Of a DNA stretch of 64,000 nucleotides, positions 1-9,043 are shown piece by piece. This stretch comes from an uncultured Bacteroidales bacterium (GTDB lineage Bacteria > Bacteroidota > Bacteroidia > Bacteroidales > UBA932), in contig CAKVAS010000005.1 in NCBI GenBank assembly GCA_934725015.1, forward strand, positions 1 through 64,000. The letters run 5' to 3'. A program made the position numbers and the translations under genes. How positions within the stretch are numbered: position 1 is the first letter of the stretch; each line of letters opens with the position of its first letter. The notes under the pieces are model-generated. The model was not told the DNA's origin. It saw only the letters and a list, made by a program, of their open reading frames with translations, and ran no database searches.

Positions 1-2343
1 ACGGGGCTCTGCCGCAACACGGATGTAGAGGGCATAAAGTCATTTTTCGTGTATGCGAGCCCGTCCGGACTCACGACGGGTGAGACGGGGTATGCGATAA
101 GCAATCTGACTCTTGCCGAGCCGGAGTATCTGACTATAAGCTATTATGACAGTTACGACTATAGGACCCTTTCCTGCATCGTGGACTCTCTGCCTGCCGC
201 TCCCGTGGCGTCGGACTCGCGCTTCGTGCCTGTGCATGACAATGTCGTTGAGGACAGGGACATATCTGTCGTCGGGCAGCTGACCGGCAGGCGAGTGCGT
301 GACGTGGCGGGCGAGTGCGAGACGCTCATGTCATACTGGTACGACGAACTTGACCGCCCGGTGCGGACGGCCTCCCATGACACGCGAACCGGCATTACGG
401 ACGAGGTCTTCACCAACTATAACATCGCCGGCAGGCCGACCCTGAAGAAAAGGGTTCACCTGCGCGGCGCGGACACCGTCTTTACCGAGACACAGGCATT
501 CGGCTACGACCGCACGGGACGGCTCGCGGAAACGTCCCATGCGATGAACGGCGGGAACATGAAGCCGCTTCAGCGGAATGTCTATGACGACGTCGGAAGG
601 CTCGTGAAGACCGTCTATGGGGAGAGCCTGGACAGCCTGTCATATTCCTATAACATAAGGAACCTGCCCACCTCAATCTCCGGGACGGACTTCAGCCAGA
701 ATCTGCACTACAACATCGGTCCCGGCACTCGCCGCCATAACGGGTTCGTGAGCGCCGTCAGCTGGAAGGTGGGCGGTCAGCAGTGGCGGGGCTACAAGTA
801 TGGCTATGATTCGGCCGGGCGGCTTACTGCGGCAAGTTACGCCGAGGGTTCTGCTCTGATGGATAATATCGGACGATACGACGAGGTGTTCCCGTCCTAC
901 GACCTAAACGGCAATCTCCTCGGCCTCAGGCGAACTGGGCAGACCGGAGACAGTTCCTTCGAGCGGGTGGATGACCTGACGCTGGAATACGACGGCAACC
1001 ATCTGGTCCGGGTGGGCGACGCCGTGGCGACCGGGCATCCGAACCGTGCATACAACCGCTTCAACGGCGGTTCGCGGGCGGAGGTTCAGTATGAGTATGA
1101 CGCCTGCGGAAACCTCGTGCATGACGACAACCGGGGGCTGTCGCTCTCGTACAACCACCTGTCGTTGCCTGACACGATTTCGTTCGGGAGCGGCGGCAGG
1201 CTTGTGTATGGCTGGGATGCGGAAGGGCGGAAGCGCTCGCTGACGGTTGAGGAACCCGGCCGGGAGGATGTCCGCAGGGACTATTTCGACGGCGTGATAT
1301 ATCGGGACGGCGTTCCGGAGATGCTTCAGACGGCGACGGGATACTATTCCTTCAGGGACGGGAAGTACCGCCACTTCATAAGGGACTATCTCGGCAGCGT
1401 CCGCCTTGTCCGCAACGGGGACGGCGCGGTGGAGGAAATCAACTCCTACTATCCGTCCGGAGCGCTGCTCTCGACGCCTGTTCCGGACACTCAGCCGTAC
1501 AAGTACTCGGGCAAGGAGCGCGTCGGCGAGCTCGGTCTCGGATGGCACGACTTCGGGGCGAGGCATTACGACCCGGTGCTGATGCGCTGGCACACCTCCG
1601 ACGCCAGGGCGGAAAAGACGGCGAATTTCTCCCCGTATGCCTTTTGTCTGAATAATCCTGTTAACTTTGTGGATCCGGACGGCAGGTTCCCCGACATTGT
1701 CTGGGACCTGTTCAGCGTCGGGCTCGGCGTCAGGAGCTTCGCTGACAATGTCAGGGCCGGCAATGTCTGGGGCGCGGTGTTTGATGCCGGCGGCATCGTC
1801 GTGGACGTGGTCGCGGCTGCCTTCCCGCTCGTCCCGGGAGGAGTCGGAGCCGTGCGTGCGGGAATCAAGGCCGCCAAGGCTGCGGACACCGTCGATGACG
1901 CGGTGGATGCGGCTCGTGCGGCTGATAAGGTTCTAGATGCCGCGAAGACAGTCGACCGGGTTGACAACGCCACGGATGTTGCCAAGGGGATGAGGCATAG
2001 GCCGGAACCCAATTGGGGTGATGCGAAACCGCATGGAAATGCTGATCATAATAAGGCAATTGATGATAAAATAAAAGAACTTGCAGGAATGGGTGATGAG
2101 GTGACGGGAATCAGAAAGAATCAAGTTCAAGTCGATATTGATGGCAATAAAGTTGGGAACAATCGTCCGGATGTTCAATGGAATCAGGGAGGTCGTCACT
2201 ATAATTATGAGGTTGACAGAAATATCGGGAACAGCAACAAACATAAGGAAGTGATAATGACTCATGACCCTTTTGCCGAATTTGAAATTAAGATTCTTAA
2301 TAAAAAGAATGGATCGATAGATGATATTATAATGAAAAAATGA
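1..2343 (+). CDS. RHS/YD-repeat polymorphic toxin, 3' part (5' end outside window)
   Basis: The frame is open from base 1, so the gene begins upstream; 780 residues are visible. YD-type repeats (for example FGYDRTGRL, YEYDACGNL) fill roughly residues 1-490. The RHS core motif YSGKERVGELGLGWHDFGAR to NFVDPDG lies at about 500-562. A hydrophobic pretoxin stretch and an Ala/Asp-rich linker follow to about 660. The last ~115 residues are the variable tip, and base composition drops sharply to AT-rich from about base 2020. The tip carries VGNNRPDVQW then YNYEVDR, an Asp plus Glu-x-Asp spacing suggestive of a restriction-endonuclease fold. RHS shells encapsulate and deliver such tips to competing cells; the nuclease activity is inferred. 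The stop is one base before the next ATG. Confidence 0.9.
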   Translation, partial: TGLCRNTDVEGIKSFFVYASPSGLTTGETGYAISNLTLAEPEYLTISYYDSYDYRTLSCIVDSLPAAPVASDSRFVPVHDNVVEDRDISVVGQLTGRRVRDVAGECETLMSYWYDELDRPVRTASHDTRTGITDEVFTNYNIAGRPTLKKRVHLRGADTVFTETQAFGYDRTGRLAETSHAMNGGNMKPLQRNVYDDVGRLVKTVYGESLDSLSYSYNIRNLPTSISGTDFSQNLHYNIGPGTRRHNGFVSAVSWKVGGQQWRGYKYGYDSAGRLTAASYAEGSALMDNIGRYDEVFPSYDLNGNLLGLRRTGQTGDSSFERVDDLTLEYDGNHLVRVGDAVATGHPNRAYNRFNGGSRAEVQYEYDACGNLVHDDNRGLSLSYNHLSLPDTISFGSGGRLVYGWDAEGRKRSLTVEEPGREDVRRDYFDGVIYRDGVPEMLQTATGYYSFRDGKYRHFIRDYLGSVRLVRNGDGAVEEINSYYPSGALLSTPVPDTQPYKYSGKERVGELGLGWHDFGARHYDPVLMRWHTSDARAEKTANFSPYAFCLNNPVNFVDPDGRFPDIVWDLFSVGLGVRSFADNVRAGNVWGAVFDAGGIVVDVVAAAFPLVPGGVGAVRAGIKAAKAADTVDDAVDAARAADKVLDAAKTVDRVDNATDVAKGMRHRPEPNWGDAKPHGNADHNKAIDDKIKELAGMGDEVTGIRKNQVQVDIDGNKVGNNRPDVQWNQGGRHYNYEVDRNIGNSNKHKEVIMTHDPFAEFEIKILNKKNGSIDDIIMKK

Positions 2344-2344
2344 T

Positions 2345-2944
2345 ATGGAAACAGGTTATTTTTCTTTTGTTGATGCAGACCTTTCAACTGTCAGGACATC
2401 AATTGTAAACATGATGGAACGGAAACGTCCTGTGAAACAATGGAATGCTCCGTTGCAGATAGACATAAAATACGATTATAATCATGCACGGATTGCGAAA
2501 ATGGTGTTGTGGAGTCCGTGTCCGGGTAAGACGGCAATTTCCGGTAATGCTTCTGACGGGTTCTCTGTGCAGTGTAGTACATTGAATATACGCTATGGCT
2601 ATAGTATAACTCAGATAGGTTTAACTTTAGACTTGGACAATAAAATAAATGATTCGGATATATATTTGTTCCGTCTGTTTCGTTTCTTGGGATCGAATGG
2701 CGCTGAACGTCTTGTTCGCGTGATGCAGGATCCTCGCTGGGACTTCTATGAAAAGGGAGAGCCTTTCCCGTTTGAGCAGACGGAAAAATACAAGGAGCGC
2801 ATCAAGAAGAAGCGCCTGACGAACGACATGATTCTGGACTATGCTGAAGCCATGGGCTACGATGTCCGCAATCCCGATTTTTGGAAGTCGGACAACGCGA
2901 CCTATCTTGAATGGTCCTGGATTCCGGTTGCGAAGCAGAAGTGA
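2345..2944 (+). CDS. candidate immunity protein for the RHS toxin
   Basis: This 199-residue protein starts one base after the toxin stop, so the two are probably translationally coupled. It shares the AT-rich composition of the toxin tip, which fits a cassette acquired together. There is no signal peptide or membrane segment, so it is predicted to be cytoplasmic, as expected for an antidote to a nuclease. I do not recognise a named family; the second half is rich in charged residues and Trp. The immunity role rests only on position, composition and size. An unrelated cargo gene is the alternative. Confidence 0.6.
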   Translation: METGYFSFVDADLSTVRTSIVNMMERKRPVKQWNAPLQIDIKYDYNHARIAKMVLWSPCPGKTAISGNASDGFSVQCSTLNIRYGYSITQIGLTLDLDNKINDSDIYLFRLFRFLGSNGAERLVRVMQDPRWDFYEKGEPFPFEQTEKYKERIKKKRLTNDMILDYAEAMGYDVRNPDFWKSDNATYLEWSWIPVAKQK

Positions 2945-3010
2945 CAATCGTCCTGATGTTCAATGGAATGCCGATGGCGTTCTTCATAATTATGAGGTTG
3001 ACAAAATCCT
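2943..3010 (+). pseudogene. orphan fragment of a second RHS toxin tip
   Basis: Translation of 2943-3010 gives DNRPDVQWNADGVLHNYEVD, a near match to the active-site segment of the toxin tip at 2158-2220 (NNRPDVQW...HYNYEVD). There is no start, no upstream part and no RHS core in frame. It is best read as the debris of a displaced toxin tip, the usual footprint when a new toxin-immunity cassette recombines into an RHS gene. A 12-base direct repeat (TTAACTTTAGAC) occurs at 2621-2632 and again just after the fragment at 3019-3030. Confidence 0.65.
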
Positions 3011-3040
3011 AAGGATTGTTAACTTTAGACATAAAAATAA

Positions 3041-3973
3041 ATGGTTACGGAACTGATTGCGAAATATATCTGGCTGCTGAGAGCGGTCATGGACGCCGGG
3101 GAGGCGGGGATTACGCTCGGGGAAATTTCGGGGCGTTATGAGAGGAGGTTCGGGGAGACGCTGGCACGACGGACGTTCGCGAACTACAGGATCGGGGTCG
3201 AGGAGGTCTTCGGCGTGGGGATTGCCTGCGACCGGAGCACTAACCGCTACATGATTGACAGGGGCAGCCGCATGAGCGACAGCGGGGCAATGGAATGGCT
3301 CATCGACAGCTTCACGGTCAATTCCCTGCTCGAAAGGGGCAAGGAAGCGCTCAGCGGGCGCATCGAGGTGGAGCCGGTCCCGTCGGGGCACCGCTTTCTC
3401 ACGCGGCTAATGGAGGCGATGCTTGAGGGGCGCAGAATCGCAATCGAATACCGCAAGTACAGCAGCGCGGCTCCGGAACGGCTCACCGTGCTCCCCTATG
3501 CCCTCAAGGAAGACAAGCGGCGCTGGTACCTCTACGGCCACTGCATCGAACGCGGGGCGCTGAGATGCTACGCCCTCGACAGGCTCGTATCCTTGGAAAT
3601 TCTGCCAGACAGGTTCACATATCCCGAAAATTTCAGCCTCGGCGAACTCCTTGCGACGTCGTTCGGAACATACATCCCCCGCGAAGGGGAAAAGGGCAGC
3701 ACGGTCGAGTTCAGGGCGCGTGGAGTGCAGGCGAAATATATCTCCGACCTCCCCATCCACCACAGCCAAAAATTGCTGAAAACCGATGGAGAATGGACAT
3801 ATTTTTCTATTTTTGTGTCTCCGGACAGCGATGACCTCTATTTTGAACTCAGAAAATATGGGAGTGCAATCGAAGTCCTGAGCCCGGAAAAGGTCAGGAA
3901 GAGGCTCCGCGACGAGGCTCTTGCCGTCATAAGCATTTATGGAGAGACAGAGAATCCTGGGGCGAAGATATGA
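3041..3973 (+). CDS. WYL-domain transcriptional regulator
   Basis: A protein of 310 residues. The N-terminal ~85 residues look like a winged helix (GITLGEISGRYERRFGETL then RRTFANYRIGVEEVFG). From about residue 130 the WYL domain follows: IAIEYRKYSS, the diagnostic RRWYLYGHC, and RCYALDRLVSLEI. A C-terminal WCX-like extension ends the protein. WYL domains sense ligands, often nucleotides or nucleic acid, and such regulators commonly control defence or stress genes. The gene is GC-rich, unlike the toxin-immunity cassette before it, so it probably belongs to the resident backbone. The ATG is 31 bases after the orphan toxin tip. Confidence 0.85.
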   Translation: MVTELIAKYIWLLRAVMDAGEAGITLGEISGRYERRFGETLARRTFANYRIGVEEVFGVGIACDRSTNRYMIDRGSRMSDSGAMEWLIDSFTVNSLLERGKEALSGRIEVEPVPSGHRFLTRLMEAMLEGRRIAIEYRKYSSAAPERLTVLPYALKEDKRRWYLYGHCIERGALRCYALDRLVSLEILPDRFTYPENFSLGELLATSFGTYIPREGEKGSTVEFRARGVQAKYISDLPIHHSQKLLKTDGEWTYFSIFVSPDSDDLYFELRKYGSAIEVLSPEKVRKRLRDEALAVISIYGETENPGAKI

Positions 3974-4040
3974 AAGCCGTGCAGAACCGGAGGAACGGAA
4001 CTGCGACATTGGAGTATATAATTGATATATTGACACATAA

Positions 4041-6203
4041 ATGAGAAAAAGAACAATTATTGTGGTCTTGGGACTCGTGACAGTCGGGGCCGTGGCCGGC
4101 ATCATTATGGGAAAGTTTGCAAAAGGAAAGGAATCCGCAGAAAAGGAGTTCATCGGAAAATCGGAAATCAGAGTAGAGGACGGGAAAATGACTCCCGAAG
4201 TGCTGCTTGCGCTCGGAAGGCTGTCGGATCCGCAAGTGTCGCCGGACGGGAAGAAACTGCTCTATGGGGTGTCATACAATTCCATCGAGGAGAACCGATC
4301 TTGCAGAAACTTGTATATCAGCAACATAGACGGCAGCGACGCGCATCTCGCCACCCGCTCCGGAAAAAGCATCAGCAACGCGCGCTGGAGCGCTGACGGG
4401 AAAAAGGTCGCCTACCTCATGGGCGGGCAGATTTACATCGCCAAGGTCAGGAAGGACGGAACGCTCGGAAAGGGTCGCAAAGTCAGCGACATAGCCGCAG
4501 GAATCGGAGAGTTCAAGCTCTCTCCGGACCAGTCTCAGGTGATTTTCCTCTCCACGGTGTCCGGGCGCGTGAAGACTCCGGGACAGATATACCCCGACCT
4601 TCCGAAAGCCGAGGCTTACGAGACGGAGACGATGATGTACCGTCACTGGGACCATTGGGTTGAGGAAATCCCGCACAGCTTCGTTGGCACCTTCGACTGG
4701 GACAAGGGGCTCGGAAACTTCTTTGACATACTCGGGAGCGAAGGCGCGGCAGACGGCGGAGTCTCGCCGTATGAACTGCCCACGGAACCTTTCAGCGGTC
4801 TGGAGGAACTATGCTGGAGCCCCGACGGGACACGGATTGCCTACTCATGCAGAAAGAAAGAGGGACGGGAATATGCGTTCTCGACAGACACGGAGATATA
4901 CATATATAATATACAGAGCGGAGAATGCGTGCGCGTTCCGATGGGCGGAGGATATGACACCGCTCCCGCGTGGAGTCCGGACGGCAGCAGGATTTGCTGG
5001 ATTTCAATGGAACGCGACGGTTACGAGGCTGACAGGCAGAGGCTTATGGTCGCGGAGATTGACGGAATGAAAGTCGGGGCAATCAGCGAGCTGAGCGACG
5101 GATTCAAGTACAATGTCGCCGGGCCGGTGTGGGACGACGATTCGGAGCACATCTGGTTCAACGCTCTCGCTGAAGGGCTTCAGGCGGTCTATGTCACTGA
5201 TCTTGAAGGCAATGTAGAGCGCAAGACTGACGAGAGCCTGTGGTACGACTTCACGACTCCGTTCTTCATCGACAGGAATGACGGCCGCGAAATCCTCTAC
5301 ACCACATGGCAGAGCATGGACTTCCCTACCGAGATAGTCGCGTTCGACACGGCAACGCAGACTGGCACGAAGGTCACCGACGAGAACGGCCATATTCTCT
5401 CGCAGCTCAAGGAGCACAGAACTGAGGCCCGGAAGGTGAAGACCGTAGATGGAAAGGATATGCTGACATGGGTACTGTTCCCGCCGGAGTTCGACCCGTC
5501 GAAGAAATGGCCGGCGATAGAAATCTGTCTCGGAGGGCCTCAAGGAACGCTGAGTCAGGGCTGGTCCTACCGCTGGAACTACCGCCTGATGTGCTCGCAG
5601 GGCTATGTCGTCGTCCTGCCCAACCGTCGCGGAACGACAGCGTTCGGGCAGGAATGGTGCGAGCAGATTTCCGGGGACTACTGCGGTCTGAACATCCAGG
5701 ACTACCTCAGCGCGGCGCGTGAGCTCAAGGCCGAGCCATACGTCGGAAAGATGGCGGCCTGCGGGGCAAGCTACGGGGGCTACTCGGTCTATTATCTCTG
5801 CGGCGTGCACGGCAATGTCTATGACGCGTTCATCGCCCATGCCGGAATCTTCAATCAGGAACACATGTACATGACCACCGAGGAGATGTGGTTCCCGACA
5901 TGGGACAACGGAGGAGCGCCTTGGGACAGCAACCCTATCGCCCTGCACCACTATGCGAACTCGCCTCACAGGCTCATCAGGAACTGGCACACTCCCCTTC
6001 TGGTCATCCACGGAGGAAGCGACTTCCGAGTGCCTTACGACCAGGGAATGGCGGCCTACAACTGCGCTCAGATGATGGGCGTGCCGTCCGAACTGATTGT
6101 CTTCCCGGAGGAGAACCACTGGATTCTGAAGCCGCAGAACGCCATTTTCTGGCATAGAAGCTACTTCGGCTGGCTTGGCAGGTGGCTCGGCAAGGCCGAA
6201 TAG
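4041..6203 (+). CDS. S9 family dipeptidyl/acylaminoacyl peptidase (DPP5-like)
   Basis: A protein of 720 residues with an N-terminal signal or anchor (residues 4-24), so it probably acts in the periplasm. A seven-bladed propeller of WD40-like PD40 repeats follows (QVSPDGKKLLYGVS, ARWSADGKKVAY, SWSPDGTRIAYS). The C-terminal alpha/beta-hydrolase domain has a complete triad: Ser577 in CGASYGGYS, Asp661 in HGGSDFRVP and His693 in PEENHW. Length and the GASYGGYS motif resemble the DPP5-type peptidases of Porphyromonas and Bacteroides, which release dipeptides for amino-acid fermentation. The exact specificity is inferred. It is followed closely by glpA but is probably functionally separate. Confidence 0.9.
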   Translation: MRKRTIIVVLGLVTVGAVAGIIMGKFAKGKESAEKEFIGKSEIRVEDGKMTPEVLLALGRLSDPQVSPDGKKLLYGVSYNSIEENRSCRNLYISNIDGSDAHLATRSGKSISNARWSADGKKVAYLMGGQIYIAKVRKDGTLGKGRKVSDIAAGIGEFKLSPDQSQVIFLSTVSGRVKTPGQIYPDLPKAEAYETETMMYRHWDHWVEEIPHSFVGTFDWDKGLGNFFDILGSEGAADGGVSPYELPTEPFSGLEELCWSPDGTRIAYSCRKKEGREYAFSTDTEIYIYNIQSGECVRVPMGGGYDTAPAWSPDGSRICWISMERDGYEADRQRLMVAEIDGMKVGAISELSDGFKYNVAGPVWDDDSEHIWFNALAEGLQAVYVTDLEGNVERKTDESLWYDFTTPFFIDRNDGREILYTTWQSMDFPTEIVAFDTATQTGTKVTDENGHILSQLKEHRTEARKVKTVDGKDMLTWVLFPPEFDPSKKWPAIEICLGGPQGTLSQGWSYRWNYRLMCSQGYVVVLPNRRGTTAFGQEWCEQISGDYCGLNIQDYLSAARELKAEPYVGKMAACGASYGGYSVYYLCGVHGNVYDAFIAHAGIFNQEHMYMTTEEMWFPTWDNGGAPWDSNPIALHHYANSPHRLIRNWHTPLLVIHGGSDFRVPYDQGMAAYNCAQMMGVPSELIVFPEENHWILKPQNAIFWHRSYFGWLGRWLGKAE

Positions 6204-6265
6204 CCGGAAGTTTGGAACATTGCCCCGGGCCGGATATGGGTCGGAAAGGCAGAAATGGACAAGGC

Positions 6266-7783
6266 ATGGGAAGGCTTAAAGAAAACGAGTTTGACGTGAT
6301 AATCATCGGCGGCGGTGCGACGGGAGCCGGGACGGCGCGGGACTGTGCGCTGCGCGGACTGCGGGTGCTGCTTGTTGAGAGGAATGACATCGCGACGGGC
6401 GCTACGGGACGCAATCACGGACTGCTGCACAGCGGTGCGCGCTATGCCGTGACGGACACGGAGTCGGCCGCGGAGTGCATACGCGAGAACATGATTCTCA
6501 AGCGCATAGCCAAGGGATGCGTGGAAAGGACCGAGGGACTGTTCATAACCCTCCCCGAGGACGACCTCGCCTATCAGGCGAAGTTTGTGGAGGCCTGCCG
6601 CAAGGCCGGGATAAAGGCCAGGGTGATTGACCCCAAGGAGGCAATCGCGATGGAACCGTCGGTGAACCCAGCTCTCATCGGCGCGGTAGTGGTGCCCGAC
6701 GGGGCGGTGGATCCGTTTAAGTTGACGGCGGCGAACATGACCGACGCGAAGATTCACGGGGCGAAAGTGCTGACCTACAGCGAGGTTCTTGAGATTGTCA
6801 AGGACGGGAACACGGTCAAGGGCGTGAAAATCAGAAACAAGCGCACCGGCGAGGTCGATACTTTCTACGCTCCCGTCACGGTCAATGCAGGAGGCATCTG
6901 GGGACAGGGCATCGCCCGGATGGCAGGAGCCTCCGTCACGATGTTCCCGGCAAAGGGCTCGCTGCTGATTTTCGGACACCGCGTGAACAATGTCGTCATA
7001 AACCGCTGCCGCAGGCCGGCCAACGCCGACATACTTGTGCCGGGAGAGACGATTTCCCTGATAGGGACCACATCGGACAGAGTGAGCCTCGAAGAGGTTG
7101 ACAATATCCGAGTAACTCCTGAAGAGGTGAAGATTCTGCTCGAAGAAGGCCAGAAACTCTCTCCTGTGCTCGCACAGACCCGCATCATCCGAGCCTACTG
7201 CGGCGTGCGTCCGCTCGTCGCCGCTGACAACGACCCGTCCGGGCGCAACATAAGCCGGGGCATAGTGCTGCTCGACCATGAGGTGAGGGAGGGGATTTCC
7301 GGCCTCATAACCATCACAGGAGGCAAGCTGATGACATACAGACTGATGGCGGAATGGGCGACCGACCTCGTCTGCAGGAAGCTCGGGCTCCGGAAAGGAT
7401 GCATGACGGCAAGGCGTCCGCTTCCCGGTTCCGGCCCGTCAGAAAAGCCCGCCTCACCGCGCTCCGCCAAGGACGAGAGCCTCATCTGCGAATGTGAGAA
7501 AGTTTCCCTGCGCAAAGCGGAGAACGCGATTGACACCATGCAGGTGACTAACATGATTGACCTGCGGCGGCGCACGAGACTCGGAATGGGCACCTGTCAG
7601 GGAGAGCTCTGCGCATGCAGGGGAGCCGGGTTGCTTGCCCGCAAGAAGGAGAATCCGACAAGGGCCAAAGAGGATCTGAAGGCCTTCATTAACGAGCGTT
7701 GGAAGGGAATCTATCCTATCTGCTGGGGCGATTCGCTGCGAGAGAATGAATATACCCAATGGATCTACACCCATGAGATTTGA
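6266..7783 (+). CDS. glpA: anaerobic glycerol-3-phosphate dehydrogenase subunit A
   Basis: The 505-residue FAD-dependent catalytic subunit oxidises sn-glycerol-3-phosphate to dihydroxyacetone phosphate and passes electrons through GlpB and GlpC to menaquinone. The FAD dinucleotide fold is at the start (IIIGGGATGAG) and is followed by ATGRNHGLLHSGARY. The C-terminal ~100 residues are a BFD-like iron-sulfur domain with cysteines in CECEKVS and MGTCQGELCACRG. Start choice: 6266 is the ATG nearest the Rossmann strand; upstream in-frame starts at 6236 and 6182 are possible, but 6182 would overlap the peptidase gene. It is the first gene of glpABC and overlaps glpB by 11 bases. Confidence 0.92.
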   Translation: MGRLKENEFDVIIIGGGATGAGTARDCALRGLRVLLVERNDIATGATGRNHGLLHSGARYAVTDTESAAECIRENMILKRIAKGCVERTEGLFITLPEDDLAYQAKFVEACRKAGIKARVIDPKEAIAMEPSVNPALIGAVVVPDGAVDPFKLTAANMTDAKIHGAKVLTYSEVLEIVKDGNTVKGVKIRNKRTGEVDTFYAPVTVNAGGIWGQGIARMAGASVTMFPAKGSLLIFGHRVNNVVINRCRRPANADILVPGETISLIGTTSDRVSLEEVDNIRVTPEEVKILLEEGQKLSPVLAQTRIIRAYCGVRPLVAADNDPSGRNISRGIVLLDHEVREGISGLITITGGKLMTYRLMAEWATDLVCRKLGLRKGCMTARRPLPGSGPSEKPASPRSAKDESLICECEKVSLRKAENAIDTMQVTNMIDLRRRTRLGMGTCQGELCACRGAGLLARKKENPTRAKEDLKAFINERWKGIYPICWGDSLRENEYTQWIYTHEI

Positions 7784-9032
7784 CACAATAATAATCGGCG
7801 GAGGGCTGACGGGTCTGCTGTGCGGAATAAGGCTGCAGCGGAAGGGGCAGAAATGTGCCGTCATATCCGCCGGGCAGTCGGCCATGCATTTCTGGTCCGG
7901 GGCGTTTGACCTGCTGAACAGGCTGCCGGACGGGACCGACGTCGATTACCCGCTGGAATGCATGGGAAAGCTGCCGCAGACACACCCCTACTCCATAATC
8001 GGGCCTGACAAAATCCTCGGACACCTTCGCGAGGCGATGGAAATGTTCGGAAGCTTCGGATTTAGGACACATATCCCCGAAAGTCTCGGCAACATATACA
8101 GGCTCAGTTCAATGGGTTCCCTCAAGCGCTGTTTCATGACAATGGACGACCTTCTGACGACGGAATCTCCCGAACAGCCCATCTGCCGCCGCGCCCTCGT
8201 GGCAAGTCCCGACGGATTTCCGGACTTCAACACCGAGTTCGTGGCGAAGGGAATCGAGGATTCGGGAAGCCCGTGCAGAAACGTGACAATACGCCTCGAA
8301 GCGCTGAAGAACCTCCGGAAAAGCCCGACTGAAATGCGGGCCACGAACATATCTAAAGTGTTTGACAGACCGACGTTCAAGGAATATATATCCCAGATTC
8401 GTGAAAAATACGACGGAGAGGACCTTATTGTCCTGCCGGCGATATTCAGCCTCGCGGACTCAAGGGACGCGATTCAGATAGGCAAGGTGATGAGCACGAA
8501 AGTGCGCCTCGTGGCCACCATGCCGCCGTCCGTGCCGGGGATTGAAATCCAGCGCGGGCTCACGGGACTGTTCCGCAAGTCGGGAGGGGCGCTCTTCAAG
8601 GGCGACACAGTGATTTCGGGACGCTTCGACGGGGACAGGCTCGCGGCGGTGCGCACCGTGAACATCAGCGACATGGAGTTCATTGCGGACAATTTCGTGC
8701 TCGCGGCCGGAAGCTTCTTCAGCAACGGGCTCAGGGCCGACAGGGAGGGAGTGCGTGAGCCTGCGCTCGGAATCGACGTGGACGCTCCGCCGCAGAGGAA
8801 GGACTGGTTCGACGCCGACAACTTCTTCGGGAAGCAGAACTACACCGGCATCGGTGCAAGGCTTACCTCCGGAGCGGGATTGCGGGCAAGCCGAGGCGGC
8901 CGGGTCGTCGGGAATCTTCTCGTTGCGGGAAGCATACTCGGAGGCTGCAATCCGCTTTACGAAGGCTGCGGAGGCGGAGTTTCAATCTGCTCGGCGCTGG
9001 AAGCGGCGGATTCAATACTTGGCAACTCCTAA
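7773..9032 (+). CDS. glpB: anaerobic glycerol-3-phosphate dehydrogenase subunit B
   Basis: At 419 residues it is the usual length for GlpB. A flavin-binding fold begins at residue 1 (FDTIIIGGGLTGLLCG), followed by SGAFDLL, and a typical C-terminal glycine-rich closure (GSILGGCNPLYEGCGGGV) ends the protein. GlpB bridges the GlpA catalytic subunit and the iron-sulfur subunit GlpC. The ATG at 7773 lies inside the end of glpA (11-base overlap), which implies translational coupling. An in-frame upstream ATG at 7746 is less likely because the flavin strand normally sits at the extreme N-terminus. Confidence 0.9.
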   Translation: MRFDTIIIGGGLTGLLCGIRLQRKGQKCAVISAGQSAMHFWSGAFDLLNRLPDGTDVDYPLECMGKLPQTHPYSIIGPDKILGHLREAMEMFGSFGFRTHIPESLGNIYRLSSMGSLKRCFMTMDDLLTTESPEQPICRRALVASPDGFPDFNTEFVAKGIEDSGSPCRNVTIRLEALKNLRKSPTEMRATNISKVFDRPTFKEYISQIREKYDGEDLIVLPAIFSLADSRDAIQIGKVMSTKVRLVATMPPSVPGIEIQRGLTGLFRKSGGALFKGDTVISGRFDGDRLAAVRTVNISDMEFIADNFVLAAGSFFSNGLRADREGVREPALGIDVDAPPQRKDWFDADNFFGKQNYTGIGARLTSGAGLRASRGGRVVGNLLVAGSILGGCNPLYEGCGGGVSICSALEAADSILGNS

Positions 9033-9043
9033 CTGAGATAAAA

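Noticed and set aside
2841..3056. Small plus-strand gene overlapping the immunity gene
   Set aside because: Its first half is an out-of-frame shadow of the immunity gene and its second half is the orphan toxin fragment.
5004..6155. Long antisense frame within the S9 peptidase gene (also 6161-7279 and 51473-53191)
   Set aside because: Long antisense frames are common in GC-rich genes; these lack recognisable domains and lie opposite clearly conserved proteins.
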